64,000 nucleotides of DNA from Paraburkholderia acidicola. GTDB lineage: Bacteria > Pseudomonadota > Gammaproteobacteria > Burkholderiales > Burkholderiaceae. The stretch covers positions 2,046,001 to 2,110,000 of the forward strand of contig NZ_MTZV01000006.1 of the NCBI RefSeq assembly GCF_002362315.1, in the 5' to 3' direction. The position numbers were made by a program, and so were the translations under genes. Shown piece by piece: positions 36,705 to 46,228 of this stretch; position 1 is the first letter of the stretch, and the number at the start of each line of letters is the position of its first letter. The notes beneath the pieces were generated by a model. That model had not been told where the DNA came from. It saw only the letters and a program-made list of their open reading frames with translations, and did no database searches.

Positions 36705-39062
36705 GTGACCGTTCGCAATCTCGACGCCCTGTTTCGTCCGCAATCGGTTGCCGTGATCGGCGCGTCGCAGCGGCCCGGCAGCGTCGGCGCGATGGTCTGG
36801 ACACGCGTGCTGCAAGGCGGTTTCGCGGGGCCGCTGTGGCCGGTCAATCCGAAGCTCGAGACGCTCGATGGCTATCCGGTCGCCGCCGACGCTGGCGATC
36901 TGCCCGACGCGCCAACCGTCGCGCTGCTGTGCACGCCGCCCGCGACGTGGCCCGGCATCGTGCACCGGCTGGGCGGTCTCGGCACGCGGGCGGCGATTAT
37001 CGTCGGCGAGGCGCGCAGCGATGCGGATCGCCGTGCCGTGCAGGACACGCTCGCGGCGGCCCGGCCGCATCTGCTGCGTATCGTCGGGCCGGGTAGCCTC
37101 GGTGTCATTACGCCCGCGCTGCGCGCGCATCTCGGCGCGCCGTCGTGCACGGTGCCCGCGGGTGGCGTCGCGTGGGTATCGCAATCGAATGCGCTGACCA
37201 ATGCGGTGCTCGGCTGGGCGCACGCGCGTGGGCTGGGTTTCTCGCATGCGGTGGCGCTGGGCGGCGAGGCCGACGTCGATGCCGGCGACGTGCTCGACTA
37301 TCTGGCGAGCGACTCGGGTACCCGCGCAATCCTGCTGGAGCTCGACACCGTGCGCGCGGCGCGCAAGTTCATGTCGGCGGCACGGGCGGCCGCGCGCAAC
37401 AAGCCGGTGCTCGCACTGCGCACGGGCCGCGCCGATCCTGCCGACGCGCTGTACACCGCCGCGTTCCGCCGCGCCGGGATGGTGCGCGTCGATGCACTCG
37501 ACGACCTGCTCGACGAAATCGAAACGCTCGGCGTGGGCCGCGTCGCGGCGAGCGACACGGCCACGCTGATCACCAGCGACCGTGGCGTCGCGACGCTCGC
37601 ATGCGATGCGTTCGACGCGGCCGGCGACACGCTCGCGCACTGGCCACAACCCACCACCGATGCACTCGCGCGAGCGTTGCCGCACGTCGCAGCCGGTAAC
37701 CCATTGGTGCTCGGCGACGACGCGCGCCCCGAACACTTCGGTGCCGCGTTGCAAGCGCTCGCCGAACATCGCGCGAGTGGCACGGCCTTCGTCGTGCACG
37801 CATCGACGCACAGCGCACCGGCCGCCGATGTCGCACGTGTGCTGATCGCCCATCAGCGCTACGCGTATCGCGGCTTGCTCGCGTGTTTCTTCGGTGGCCT
37901 CGATGCAGCGACGCGCGATGCGCTGCACGCGCAGGGCATCCCGGTGCACACCACGCCGCAGCGTCTCGCGCGCGCGTTCGCGCGGCTCGTCGATTACCGG
38001 CTCGGCCGCGAGCTGTTGATGCAGACGCCAGAAGGCTCGCCCGCGCAATTACCGGCCGAGATCGATGCAGCGCAGGTCGAAGCGCGTGCCGCGCTCACTC
38101 AGGGCGCAACGCAACTGAGCGGCGCAGCAGCGGCGCGTTTCTTCGGCCACTTCGGTTTGACAGTCGAGGAACAGCAGACCGATAACGAAGCCATCGTCGA
38201 TGTCGCCGTCGAACTGCACGACGACGACAACTTCGGCCCAGTGTTCCGCTTTACGACTCCATCGCCGGATGGCATCGCCGCGCCGATGCGTGTGTACGGA
38301 TTACCGCCGTTCAATCCGACGCTGGCCCGCGACATCACGGCGAATTCGCCGTACGCGCGGCGGGTTGCGCCCGAGCCGACGCTTGCCGCGCTGACCGCGT
38401 TGTCGCAGACCGTCTGCGAGATCAAGGAAGTGGTCGGGCTGACGCTCACGCTGCGCGTATTGAAGGACCGCACGACGCTCGTGGCGCCGATCGTGCGCGT
38501 CGCGGCGACGCGCAGCCGGCTCGCGATCATGCCGTATCCGCGGCGCTTCGAAACGACGCTCGACTGGCATGGCCTGCGCGTGACGGTGCGGCCGATCCGC
38601 CCGGAAGACGAAGCCGCGCATCGCGCATTCGTTGGCTCGATGACGCGGGATGACCTGCGCCTGCGCTTCTTCGGTTCGGTGGGGAGCTTCGATCACACGC
38701 AGCTCGCACGCATGACGCAGATCGATTATGACCGCGAGATGGCGTTGATCGCCACCATCGCGAACGACGACGGCACGGCGAGCACGCTCGGCGTAGTGCG
38801 CGCCGTCGCCGATCCGGACAATGAGACCGCCGAGTTCGCGCTCGCCATTCGTTCCGACCTGAAAGGCAAGCGGCTCGGCCGGCTGCTGATGGAGAAGATC
38901 ATCGCGTACGTGCGGGCGCGCGGCACGCACTGGCTGGTCGGCGAAGTGCTACGCGAAAACGCCGCGATGATCGCACTCGCGACAAGCTGTGGCTTCACGA
39001 TGACCACCACCGAAGACCCAGGCGTCATCGGTTTTCGCATGGCGCTCGATGCGCCTGCGTAG
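36705..39062 (+). CDS. CoA-ligase-like/GNAT fusion protein (Pat/YfiQ-like lysine acetyltransferase)
   Basis: A 785-residue protein starting at GTG. Residues 1-~450 resemble ADP-forming acyl-CoA synthetases: LFRPQSVAVIGASQRPGSVG (CoA-binding Rossmann), VAWVSQSNALTN and KPVLALRTGRADPADALY. The last ~160 residues are a GNAT domain (LRVTVRPIRPEDEAAHRAF, RSDLKGKRLGRLLMEKII). Where active ligases have a SHTGA motif with the phosphorylated His, this protein has a deletion. The ligase part is therefore probably a regulatory acyl-CoA sensor, as in YfiQ, which controls acetylation of enzymes such as Acs. It is about 100 residues shorter than YfiQ. Confidence 0.85.
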   Translation: MTVRNLDALFRPQSVAVIGASQRPGSVGAMVWTRVLQGGFAGPLWPVNPKLETLDGYPVAADAGDLPDAPTVALLCTPPATWPGIVHRLGGLGTRAAIIVGEARSDADRRAVQDTLAAARPHLLRIVGPGSLGVITPALRAHLGAPSCTVPAGGVAWVSQSNALTNAVLGWAHARGLGFSHAVALGGEADVDAGDVLDYLASDSGTRAILLELDTVRAARKFMSAARAAARNKPVLALRTGRADPADALYTAAFRRAGMVRVDALDDLLDEIETLGVGRVAASDTATLITSDRGVATLACDAFDAAGDTLAHWPQPTTDALARALPHVAAGNPLVLGDDARPEHFGAALQALAEHRASGTAFVVHASTHSAPAADVARVLIAHQRYAYRGLLACFFGGLDAATRDALHAQGIPVHTTPQRLARAFARLVDYRLGRELLMQTPEGSPAQLPAEIDAAQVEARAALTQGATQLSGAAAARFFGHFGLTVEEQQTDNEAIVDVAVELHDDDNFGPVFRFTTPSPDGIAAPMRVYGLPPFNPTLARDITANSPYARRVAPEPTLAALTALSQTVCEIKEVVGLTLTLRVLKDRTTLVAPIVRVAATRSRLAIMPYPRRFETTLDWHGLRVTVRPIRPEDEAAHRAFVGSMTRDDLRLRFFGSVGSFDHTQLARMTQIDYDREMALIATIANDDGTASTLGVVRAVADPDNETAEFALAIRSDLKGKRLGRLLMEKIIAYVRARGTHWLVGEVLRENAAMIALATSCGFTMTTTEDPGVIGFRMALDAPA

Positions 39063-39100
39063 CCTTGACGCTCGGGGTGCTGAAGACCGCTTAAACCCGC

Positions 39101-39643
39101 TTAAGCCGCAAGCTTCATCGCCGCGTCATCAACCTGACTACGCGAAACCGCCAGCTCATCGAGCCACGTATCCGCGTAAATCGCACCAGTCTCACGCTCG
39201 AGCCGCGCGATCGTCGCCGCACAGCGGGCCGCATCCTTCGGCGTCGAGATGAAGCTCTTGACCGACTGCCCTGCCTTGAACGCATCGAACAGCGGATCGC
39301 GCACTTCGTCGGGCAGACTGCGCGTCCACTGATACGGCTTGCCGTTGAACGTAATCGACGGCGGCAGCACACGTTCTTTTTTCGTCGCGGGAATCAGGCC
39401 GTAGGTGCGCGCGGCGTCGCCGATCTGGTCGGGCGAGAAGAGTTCGTCGGGCGTGATGGCGAATTGCTCGATGTAGGTTTCGATGGCCTGCATCGCCGTG
39501 GCGCGGTCGTCGCGCTTTTGCTGGGCGCGCGCGACAATGTCGCGCAGTTCGTCGGCCTCGGCGGCGCTGATCGTGAAGTTTGCCTGCTTCTGCTGAAGCT
39601 CGGAAAAGCGCTGGAATTCGGAATCGGTCAGAAGTTTCGCCAT
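39101..39643 (-). CDS. Hypothetical protein with possible distant H-NS-like layout
   Basis: A 180-residue soluble protein; ATG at 39643. The N-terminal half is a long polar helix (FQRFSELQQKQANFTIS, ELRDIVARAQQKRDD), then FAITPDELFSPDQIG and SITFNGKPYQWTRSLPDEV, ending in further helices. The coiled coil, the ITxxEL segment and the GxxYxW-Arg segment recall the order in H-NS (ITAEELG, GETWSGRG). The resemblance is weak and by eye. No other family recognised. Confidence 0.65.
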   Translation of the reverse strand: MAKLLTDSEFQRFSELQQKQANFTISAAEADELRDIVARAQQKRDDRATAMQAIETYIEQFAITPDELFSPDQIGDAARTYGLIPATKKERVLPPSITFNGKPYQWTRSLPDEVRDPLFDAFKAGQSVKSFISTPKDAARCAATIARLERETGAIYADTWLDELAVSRSQVDDAAMKLAA

Positions 39644-39852
39644 GACGTGTCGTGAAGGAGGAGAAGGAGCGCGCATCGCGTGCGGTGGGTCCGGAAGGGC
39701 CGCTATTCTAGCGTCATGCGCGATGCGGTTCCAGTCGTTCGAGCAAATTGTGCGGCGGGCGGTGTGCTGCAAGTCTCTTGTGTATCGACGACAATGACGT
39801 CCTGCTTCGGATGTTCTCGCCGCGCATCGTCAATCTCTTTGTGGAAATCGCC

Positions 39853-40623
39853 ATGACCTCTACGTCTTCTCCGTCCTCTTCCACCACGCGCGCGATCGTC
39901 ACGGGCCACACACGCGGGCTCGGCGCCGCGCTGGCCGCGCAACTGCTCGCGCGCGGCATCGCGGTGCTGGGCGTGTCCCGTGGCGGCAATGCGGCGCTCG
40001 CGGAACGCTTCGGCAGTCTGTATGAGGAAGTCGCGCTCGATCTCGCCGACTCCGATGCAACCGCACAATGGCTCGCGAGCGATGCACTGCGGCGTTTTGT
40101 TGGCGACGCGGAGCGCGTCGTGCTGTTCAACAATGCGGGTGTCGTCGAGCCGGTCGGACCGGTTGAAGGCCAGGATATCGCGGCGATCGCGCGCGCGGTG
40201 AGCGTGAATGTCACCGCACCATTGATGTTCGCGAGCGCGCTGGCCGCTGCGAGCGCTGCGGCGACAGACCGGCGCATCGTGCATATCTCGAGCGGCGCGG
40301 CGCGCAATGCGATTGCGGGCTGGAGTGTCTATTGCGCAACGAAGGCGTCGCTCGATCACCATGCGCGTGCGGTCGCGCTCGATAAGAACCGTGCGCTGCG
40401 TATCTGCAGCGTGGCGCCTGGTGTCGTCGATACCGACATGCAGGCGGCGATCCGCAATGTGGATATCGAACGTTTCCCGCAACGCGAGCGCTTCGACGAA
40501 CTGAAGCGTAGCGGCAAACTCACGACACCGGACGATGCCGCCCGGCAACTGCTCGACTATGCGTTGAGCGACGGCTTCGGCAGTGTGCCGACTGCGGATG
40601 TGCGGGAACTGCCGCCGCAGTGA
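39853..40623 (+). CDS. SDR family oxidoreductase (sepiapterin-reductase-like)
   Basis: A 256-residue short-chain dehydrogenase with TGHTRGLGAALAAQLLARG (glycine-rich NADP site), FNNAGVVEPVGP (NAG), HISSGAARNAIAGW (catalytic Ser) and YCATKASLDHHARAV (YxxxK). The ATG at 39853 is preferred because the fold begins shortly after. It is convergent with the GNAT gene. Substrate unknown. Confidence 0.87.
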   Translation: MTSTSSPSSSTTRAIVTGHTRGLGAALAAQLLARGIAVLGVSRGGNAALAERFGSLYEEVALDLADSDATAQWLASDALRRFVGDAERVVLFNNAGVVEPVGPVEGQDIAAIARAVSVNVTAPLMFASALAAASAAATDRRIVHISSGAARNAIAGWSVYCATKASLDHHARAVALDKNRALRICSVAPGVVDTDMQAAIRNVDIERFPQRERFDELKRSGKLTTPDDAARQLLDYALSDGFGSVPTADVRELPPQ

Positions 40624-40632
40624 GGCTCGTTG

Positions 40633-41070
40633 CTACGCGTCGTTCAGATTTTTGGTCATGAACACGCGACGCGTGCCCGGCGGATTGCTGGCGATGTCGC
40701 CGAACGCGCGCCAGCCGTACCGTGCGTAGAAGTCGGGTGCCTGGAAGCTGATCGTGTAGAGGAAGCCCGTATGGCAGCCGCGTCGGCGGCCCTCTTCCTC
40801 GGCACGCGCAAGCAGCGTGCTGCCGATGCCCGAGCCGCGCAGCGATGGTGGCAGATAGAACAGATCGATGAACAGCACGCCGAGCGACGTGCGACCGGTG
40901 ATGCCACCCACCTCGCCGGTGGCTGGATCGGTGACCCGCACGGTCAGTGGCCGCTTGTCGTTGATACCGGTTGTGTCGATATTGAATCGGTCGAGCCCTT
41001 CGGAGAGCAGCGCATCGAAGTCGGCATCGTCGGTATCGGCAACGGTAATGGCAACGAGAGGGGCGGTCAT
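40633..41070 (-). CDS. GNAT family N-acetyltransferase
   Basis: A 145-residue single-domain acetyltransferase with the acetyl-CoA pyrophosphate motif PPSLRGSGIGSTLLARAEEE and the β5 region GCHTGFLYTISFQAPDFYARYGW. Substrate unknown. It is likely monocistronic, 67 bp from the IclR stop. Confidence 0.87.
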   Translation of the reverse strand: MTAPLVAITVADTDDADFDALLSEGLDRFNIDTTGINDKRPLTVRVTDPATGEVGGITGRTSLGVLFIDLFYLPPSLRGSGIGSTLLARAEEEGRRRGCHTGFLYTISFQAPDFYARYGWRAFGDIASNPPGTRRVFMTKNLNDA

Positions 41071-41137
41071 GATCGGCAGGGTCCGGTGAGTTAAAGGCAG
41101 CGTGCCGACGCTTCCGGACCTACGCAGATGGCAACCT

Positions 41138-41926
41138 TCAAGCCTCCACTTCGCGGAACATCGACAGCCCCTCGATCATCTCACGCAGCAGCACCGCTGC
41201 GGCTTCGATGGTCGGCGCAGCGTACTCGTCGATACGCCGCAGATACGGACAGGTCAGCACCGCAATCGCCTGGCCCGACGGCCCGAGTATCGGGAACGTC
41301 ACATCGGTGACACCGAACGTCTGCTGGCTGTCCTTCTGCCAGAACCCGGCCTGATGGATCTTGGCGCACGTGGCATCGAGCGCGGCGCGATCGATCGTCA
41401 CTTCGCCCTTCACCTTCGTATGTTCGGCGAGCATCTGTTCGCGCTGCTCGTCGCTCTGGAACGCGAGCATCACGCGCCCCGAACCAGTATCGATCAGCCC
41501 CACACGCGACCCGAGCCGTACCGACATCCCCCACGATCCCGGCCCGTCCACCTGCGCGATAACCAGCAGATTGCCGCGGTCATAGACGACCAGGTGACAT
41601 GACTGTTCGGCGACGTCGGCGAAACGCTGCATACGCGGTAACGCTTCGGCAATCAGCCGGCTCATCGGCGGATGACGATGCGCGAGCGCGTAGAGCTTCA
41701 GGCTCAGCGAGTAGCGATCGCCCGATGCCGAGCGCACCACATACTGTCGCGCGACCAGCCGCTCGAGCATCCGGTAGATCTCGCTGGCATTGCGATTGAG
41801 CAACTTGGTGATTTCCGCGCGCGTGAGCCCGTCGCGCTGCTCCGCGAGCAATTCGAGAATGTCGAGACCTTTGTCGAGCGCGGGAGCACGATAACGGTCG
41901 GCGTCGTCTTTTTCTTCTTGATCCAT
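41138..41926 (-). CDS. IclR family transcriptional regulator of the sugar operon
   Basis: A 262-residue protein: winged helix (ALDKGLDILELLAEQRDG, ITKLLNRNASEIYRMLERL), then an IclR effector domain (LIDTGSGRVMLAF, DVTFPILGPSGQAIAVLTCP). The ATG at 41926 is preferred over an upstream in-frame start. It is divergent from the ABC importer at 42212, and a symmetrical site lies between. It probably controls the whole 42.2-51.2 kb operon in response to a pathway intermediate. Confidence 0.92.
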   Translation of the reverse strand: MDQEEKDDADRYRAPALDKGLDILELLAEQRDGLTRAEITKLLNRNASEIYRMLERLVARQYVVRSASGDRYSLSLKLYALAHRHPPMSRLIAEALPRMQRFADVAEQSCHLVVYDRGNLLVIAQVDGPGSWGMSVRLGSRVGLIDTGSGRVMLAFQSDEQREQMLAEHTKVKGEVTIDRAALDATCAKIHQAGFWQKDSQQTFGVTDVTFPILGPSGQAIAVLTCPYLRRIDEYAAPTIEAAAVLLREMIEGLSMFREVEA

Positions 41927-42077
41927 CGTGAGTCGGTGTTCGATTGCGGTTTTCGTAAGTGGCGCGCGAGTGTAGAGCGTCGCGCGCCGGCCAAGGTGCA
42001 TACAGTATCAGCAAGCAGGCCAGGGAAAACACGGACGCTTGCAATGCGCACTTCACTTGACTTCAAAAAGTCCGCAT

Positions 42078-42094
42078 ATGAATAATACGTTCAT
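42078..42094. promoter_or_regulatory. Candidate IclR operator (ATGAA-N7-TTCAT)
   Basis: A perfect 5-base inverted repeat with 7-base spacer lies between the iclR start and the binding-protein start. Its position about 118 bases before the first structural gene suits a divergent regulator. Binding is inferred. Confidence 0.5.
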
Positions 42095-42211
42095 TGGTGA
42101 ATTGACGCTCGCCAATTTAACAACAACGCGCAGGACGATGCACTGGTCAATCTGCCGGCCGGTTCACGCAGTACCCCGCAGTTCCCACAACGCGCAGATC
42201 AGGAGACAGAC

Positions 42212-43264
42212 ATGACATTCGCAAAAGGGCCGCGCACGGCTCGCCGTTCGGCTTTACGCACCGTTTTATCGGCCGGGCTGGCCGCTGCATGCGTGGCGAG
42301 TTTCGCCGCCAGCGGTGCGGCGCAAGCCGCGGAGATCGGCAAGGTTGGCCTGGGCCTGCCACTGCTGACCTCGCCGTTCTGGGAGTCGTACAACAAGTAT
42401 CTGCCGAAGTACGCGAAAGAGATGGGCATCGACATCCTCGCGCCGGTCAATTCGAATAACGACCCTGCGCAGCAGATCACCGACATGAACAATATGGTGA
42501 ACCTCGGTGCGAAGGGCATCGTGGTCGGGCCGATCGATTCCGCGGCGATCAGCCGTGCGCTCGACAACGCCGCTGCGAAGGGTGTCAAGGTCGTCGCCGT
42601 CGATGTCGCGCCGACCCAGGGCGCGGTTGCGATGGTGGTGCGCGCCGACAACCACGCGTACGGTGCGAATGCCTGCAAGTACATCGGCGAGCATGTGAAG
42701 TCGGGCAAGGTCGTGCAGATCATGGGCGACCTCGCATCGGTGAATGGTCGTGACCGCTCCGAAGCGTTCCGCGCCTGCCTGAAGAATTATCCGGGCCTGT
42801 CGCTGCTCGAAATTCCGGCTGCATGGAAGGGCGATGTCGCGGCGACCGCGCTCGACAGCCTGCTTACCGCGAATCCGGACGTGAAGGCGATCTATATGCA
42901 GGCGGGCGGCGTGTACCTCTCGCCGACGCTGCAAACGCTGCGCCGCAAACAGATGCTGTTCCCCGCCGGCGATGCGAAGCACATCGTGATCGTCAGCAAT
43001 GACGGCATTCCGCAGGAATACGACGCGATCCGCCGCGGCGACATCGACGCAACTATTTCGCAACCTGCGGATCTCTACGCGAAATACGGCCTCTATTACA
43101 TCAAGGCCGCGCTCGAAGGAAAGACCTTCAAGGCAGGTCCGACCGATCACGACAGCACGATCATCCAGTTGTCGCCGGGCGTGCTCGAAGACCAGTTGCC
43201 GGCGCCGCTCGTCACCAAGGCGAACGTCAACGACAAGAACCTGTGGGGCAATACGCTCAAATGA
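42212..43264 (+). CDS. Sugar ABC transporter periplasmic binding protein (RbsB-like)
   Basis: A 350-residue type-I periplasmic binding protein. A Sec signal peptide ends near GAAQA. IGKVGLGLPLLTSPFWESYN, NNMVNLGAKGIVVGPIDSAA and GDLASVNGRDRSEAF are typical of ribose/galactofuranose-class receptors. It heads the sugar operon; its stop overlaps the next start (ATGA). The downstream enzymes suggest L-fucose or a related deoxy sugar as ligand. Confidence 0.92.
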   Translation: MTFAKGPRTARRSALRTVLSAGLAAACVASFAASGAAQAAEIGKVGLGLPLLTSPFWESYNKYLPKYAKEMGIDILAPVNSNNDPAQQITDMNNMVNLGAKGIVVGPIDSAAISRALDNAAAKGVKVVAVDVAPTQGAVAMVVRADNHAYGANACKYIGEHVKSGKVVQIMGDLASVNGRDRSEAFRACLKNYPGLSLLEIPAAWKGDVAATALDSLLTANPDVKAIYMQAGGVYLSPTLQTLRRKQMLFPAGDAKHIVIVSNDGIPQEYDAIRRGDIDATISQPADLYAKYGLYYIKAALEGKTFKAGPTDHDSTIIQLSPGVLEDQLPAPLVTKANVNDKNLWGNTLK

Positions 43265-44784
43265 ACGTGCCTGTGAGTGAAGCAGTGGCCGTGGTCGAAG
43301 CGCTTGGTGTCACGAAGCGCTTCGGTTCGACGGCTGCGCTGAACGACGTGAGCATCCGCGTGATGCCTGGCGAGTCGCATGCACTCGTCGGGCGTAACGG
43401 GGCCGGTAAGTCGACGCTGGTGTCGATACTGACCGGCCTGCGCAAACCCGATATCGGCGAGGTGCAGTTTGCCGGTACGGCGGCGCCGGTGATCGCCGAT
43501 CGCGACGCATGGCGCGAACGCGTGGCCTGCGTCTATCAGCATTCGACGATCATCCGCGACCTGACCGTTGCGGAGAATCTGTTTATCAACCGGCAGCCGC
43601 AGCGGCGCGGCGTGATCGACTGGAGCGTGATGCGCCGCGATGCGCGTGCGTTGCTCGATCACTGGAAGATCGACGTGCGCGAAGATGCGCGTGCCGGCGA
43701 TCTGACTGTCGAAGCGCGGCAACTGGTCGAGATTGCGCGTGCATTGTCGTATGGCGCGCGTTTCATCATTCTCGATGAGCCTACTGCGCAACTCGACGGC
43801 GATGAGATCAAGCGGCTGTTTCGCCGTATCGACGAACTGCAGCGCGAAGGCGTCACGTTCCTCTTCATCTCCCATCATTTGCAGGAGGTGTACGAGATCT
43901 GCCAGGCGGTGACGGTGTTGCGCGATGCGCGGCATATCGTCAGTGCGCCGGTATCGGCGTTGCCACGCGAGCAGTTGATCGAAGCGATGACCGGTGAACG
44001 CGGCGGCCTCGCGGTCGCCGACGCGGCAGGCCGTGCGGCATTGCCGGCCGGCACGCCGGTGGCGCTCGAACTCGCCGGGTTGTGCGGTGGTGATTACGAA
44101 GATGTGTCATTTACGTTGAAGCGCGGCGAAGTGATCGGCCTCACAGGAGCGACGAGCAGCGGCCGCACCAGCGTTGCCGAAGCGATTGCCGGTCTGCGCC
44201 GGCCGCAGCGCGGCGAGATTCGCGTGGACGGTACCGTGCTGCCGCCCGGCGATGTGCCCGCGGCACTCGCGCGCGGCATCGGTTGCGTGCCGAAAGATCG
44301 CCATCACGAAGGGTTGGTGCTCACGCAGTCGGTGGCGGAAAACGCATCGATGACGATCGCGCGGATGCTCGGCCGGTTCGGCATTGCAACACCCGCGAAG
44401 AAGAACGCGTTCGGCCAGAAGATGATCGAGGCGCTCGGAATCGTCGCACCCGGACCCGATCACGTCGTGTCGGGACTGTCCGGCGGCAATCAGCAGAAGG
44501 TCGTCATGGCCCGCGCGCTGGCTACTGATCCCGACGTGCTCGTGCTGATCGATCCGACCGCTGGCGTCGATGTGAAATCGAAAGAAGCGTTACTCGCGGT
44601 CGTGCACCGCGTACGCGAGGAAGGCAAGGCGGTGCTCGTCGTATCCGGCGAACTCGACGACCTGCGCACCTGCGACCGTGTGCTCGTGATGTTCCGTGGC
44701 CGTATCGCGGCCGAATTTCCTGCAGGCTGGCAAGACCACGACCTGATCGCATCCGTTGAAGGAGTCAGTCTCCATGAAGAATAG
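43261..44784 (+). CDS. Sugar ABC transporter ATP-binding protein, double NBD
   Basis: A 507-residue RbsA/MglA-type ATPase with two nucleotide-binding domains. NBD1 has GRNGAGKSTLVSILTG and FIILDEPTAQLD. NBD2 has a degenerate Walker A (GATSSGRTSVAEA) but an intact LSGGNQQKVVMARAL signature. This asymmetry is normal for the class. It is translationally coupled to the binding protein and overlaps the permease start by 11 bp. Confidence 0.93.
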   Translation: MNVPVSEAVAVVEALGVTKRFGSTAALNDVSIRVMPGESHALVGRNGAGKSTLVSILTGLRKPDIGEVQFAGTAAPVIADRDAWRERVACVYQHSTIIRDLTVAENLFINRQPQRRGVIDWSVMRRDARALLDHWKIDVREDARAGDLTVEARQLVEIARALSYGARFIILDEPTAQLDGDEIKRLFRRIDELQREGVTFLFISHHLQEVYEICQAVTVLRDARHIVSAPVSALPREQLIEAMTGERGGLAVADAAGRAALPAGTPVALELAGLCGGDYEDVSFTLKRGEVIGLTGATSSGRTSVAEAIAGLRRPQRGEIRVDGTVLPPGDVPAALARGIGCVPKDRHHEGLVLTQSVAENASMTIARMLGRFGIATPAKKNAFGQKMIEALGIVAPGPDHVVSGLSGGNQQKVVMARALATDPDVLVLIDPTAGVDVKSKEALLAVVHRVREEGKAVLVVSGELDDLRTCDRVLVMFRGRIAAEFPAGWQDHDLIASVEGVSLHEE

Positions 44785-45826
44785 TGTGCCAAGCCCCGCC
44801 TTTCCGGCGGGCCCCGGGCAACCCGCGAATCCGGCGCAAGGTACGGCTCGCCCGGCCCGTCCGCGCATCGAGTTCGCCCGGCTGCGCGACCTCGCCCTGG
44901 TGCCGGCGCTGATCCTGCTGCTCGTGATCGGCGCGTTCGTGAATCCGAATTTCCTGACGAAAGCCAACCTGATTAGCGTGCTCGGTGCGTCGGCGGCACT
45001 TGCGCTCGTCGTGCTCGCGGAATCGCTGATCGTGCTGACCGGCAAGTTCGATTTGTCGCTTGAATCGACGGTCGGTATCGCGCCCGCCGTTGGCGCGATG
45101 CTCGTCATGCCGGTCGCGTCCGCTGGCTTCGGCACGCAGTGGCCCGCAGCGATCGGTCTGCTTGCCATCGTCGCGGTGGGAGCGTTGATCGGTTTTATCA
45201 ACGGTTTTCTGGTTGTACGGCTGCGGCTGAATGCGTTCATCGTCACGCTCGCGATGCTGATCGTGCTGCGTGGCATGCTGGTCGGCGCAACCAAGGGCGG
45301 CACGCTGTTCGACATGCCGCCGTCGTTCTTCGAACTCGCCACCACGATCGTGTTCGGCCTGCCACTGTCGGTATGGCTCGCCGCTGTAGCCTTCGCGATT
45401 GCCGCGTTCATGCTGCGCTATCACCGGCTCGGCCGCGCGCTGTATGCGATCGGCGGCAATCCGGAAGCAGCGCGAGCAGCGGGTATTCGCGTCGAACGCA
45501 TCACGTGGGGCGTGTTCGTGCTGGGCAGCATGCTGGCGGCGCTCGGCGGCCTGGTGGTGACGGGCTACGTCGGCGCGATCAACGCGAATCAGGGCAACGG
45601 CATGATCTTCACGGTGTTCGCGGCGGCGGTGATCGGCGGTATTTCGCTCGATGGCGGCAAGGGCACGATGCTTGGTGCGCTGACCGGTGTGTTGCTGCTC
45701 GGTATCGTGCAGAACCTGTTGACGCTCGCGCAGGTGCCGTCGTTCTGGATTCAGGCGATCTACGGCGCGATCATTCTCGGCTCGCTGATGGTGGCGCGGC
45801 TCGCGAGTGGTGAAGGGCAGAACTGA
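44774..45826 (+). CDS. Sugar ABC transporter permease (RbsC-like)
   Basis: A 350-residue permease with about ten helices and the cytoplasmic coupling region YAIGGNPEAARAAGI typical of the RbsC family, plus IGGISLDGGKGTMLGA near the end. The ATG at 44774 has GAAGGAG ten bases upstream. A Pro/Ala-rich cytoplasmic N-terminus of about 35 residues precedes helix 1. It completes the importer. Confidence 0.92.
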   Translation: MKNSVPSPAFPAGPGQPANPAQGTARPARPRIEFARLRDLALVPALILLLVIGAFVNPNFLTKANLISVLGASAALALVVLAESLIVLTGKFDLSLESTVGIAPAVGAMLVMPVASAGFGTQWPAAIGLLAIVAVGALIGFINGFLVVRLRLNAFIVTLAMLIVLRGMLVGATKGGTLFDMPPSFFELATTIVFGLPLSVWLAAVAFAIAAFMLRYHRLGRALYAIGGNPEAARAAGIRVERITWGVFVLGSMLAALGGLVVTGYVGAINANQGNGMIFTVFAAAVIGGISLDGGKGTMLGALTGVLLLGIVQNLLTLAQVPSFWIQAIYGAIILGSLMVARLASGEGQN

Positions 45827-45876
45827 GAACGCATAGCGCCGCCTCAGGCGGCGCACGCAATACGGGGAGAATTCTC

Positions 45877-46200
45877 TTGAGTAGTCCATCGAACACCGAC
45901 ACGCGTCTGATCCTGCTGAGCCCGCAGGACAACTGCCTGATCGCGGGGGCGCGGCTCGAAGCGGGTACGCAGGTCGACATCGAAGGCGAGCGCGTGACGC
46001 TCGTGAAGACCATCGAACTCGGCCACAAGGTTGCGCGCCGTGCGCTCGTCAAGGACGAGAAGGTGCTGCGCTACGGTGCGGTGATCGGCCATGTCAACGG
46101 GCCGGTTGCGCGCGGCGAACATCTGCACACGCACAACCTCGAAAGCGATTATCTGCCCACTTATACGCACGACGCGGGCCACGAATTCGTGCATCACTGA
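45877..46200 (+). CDS. UxaA-type dehydratase, small SAF-domain subunit
   Basis: A 107-residue protein corresponding to the N-terminal SAF domain of altronate/galactarate dehydratases: LILLSPQDNCLIAGARL, IELGHKVARRALVKDEKV and RGEHLHTHNLES, whose histidines belong to the metal site. It starts at TTG behind GGGGAGA. The large subunit follows 28 bases later, so the two probably form one split iron-dependent sugar-acid dehydratase. In this operon the substrate would be L-fuconate or a close analogue (inference). Confidence 0.88.
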   Translation: MSSPSNTDTRLILLSPQDNCLIAGARLEAGTQVDIEGERVTLVKTIELGHKVARRALVKDEKVLRYGAVIGHVNGPVARGEHLHTHNLESDYLPTYTHDAGHEFVHH

Positions 46201-46228
46201 AGCGGCTTCGTGCCGTGCTGGAACGATC

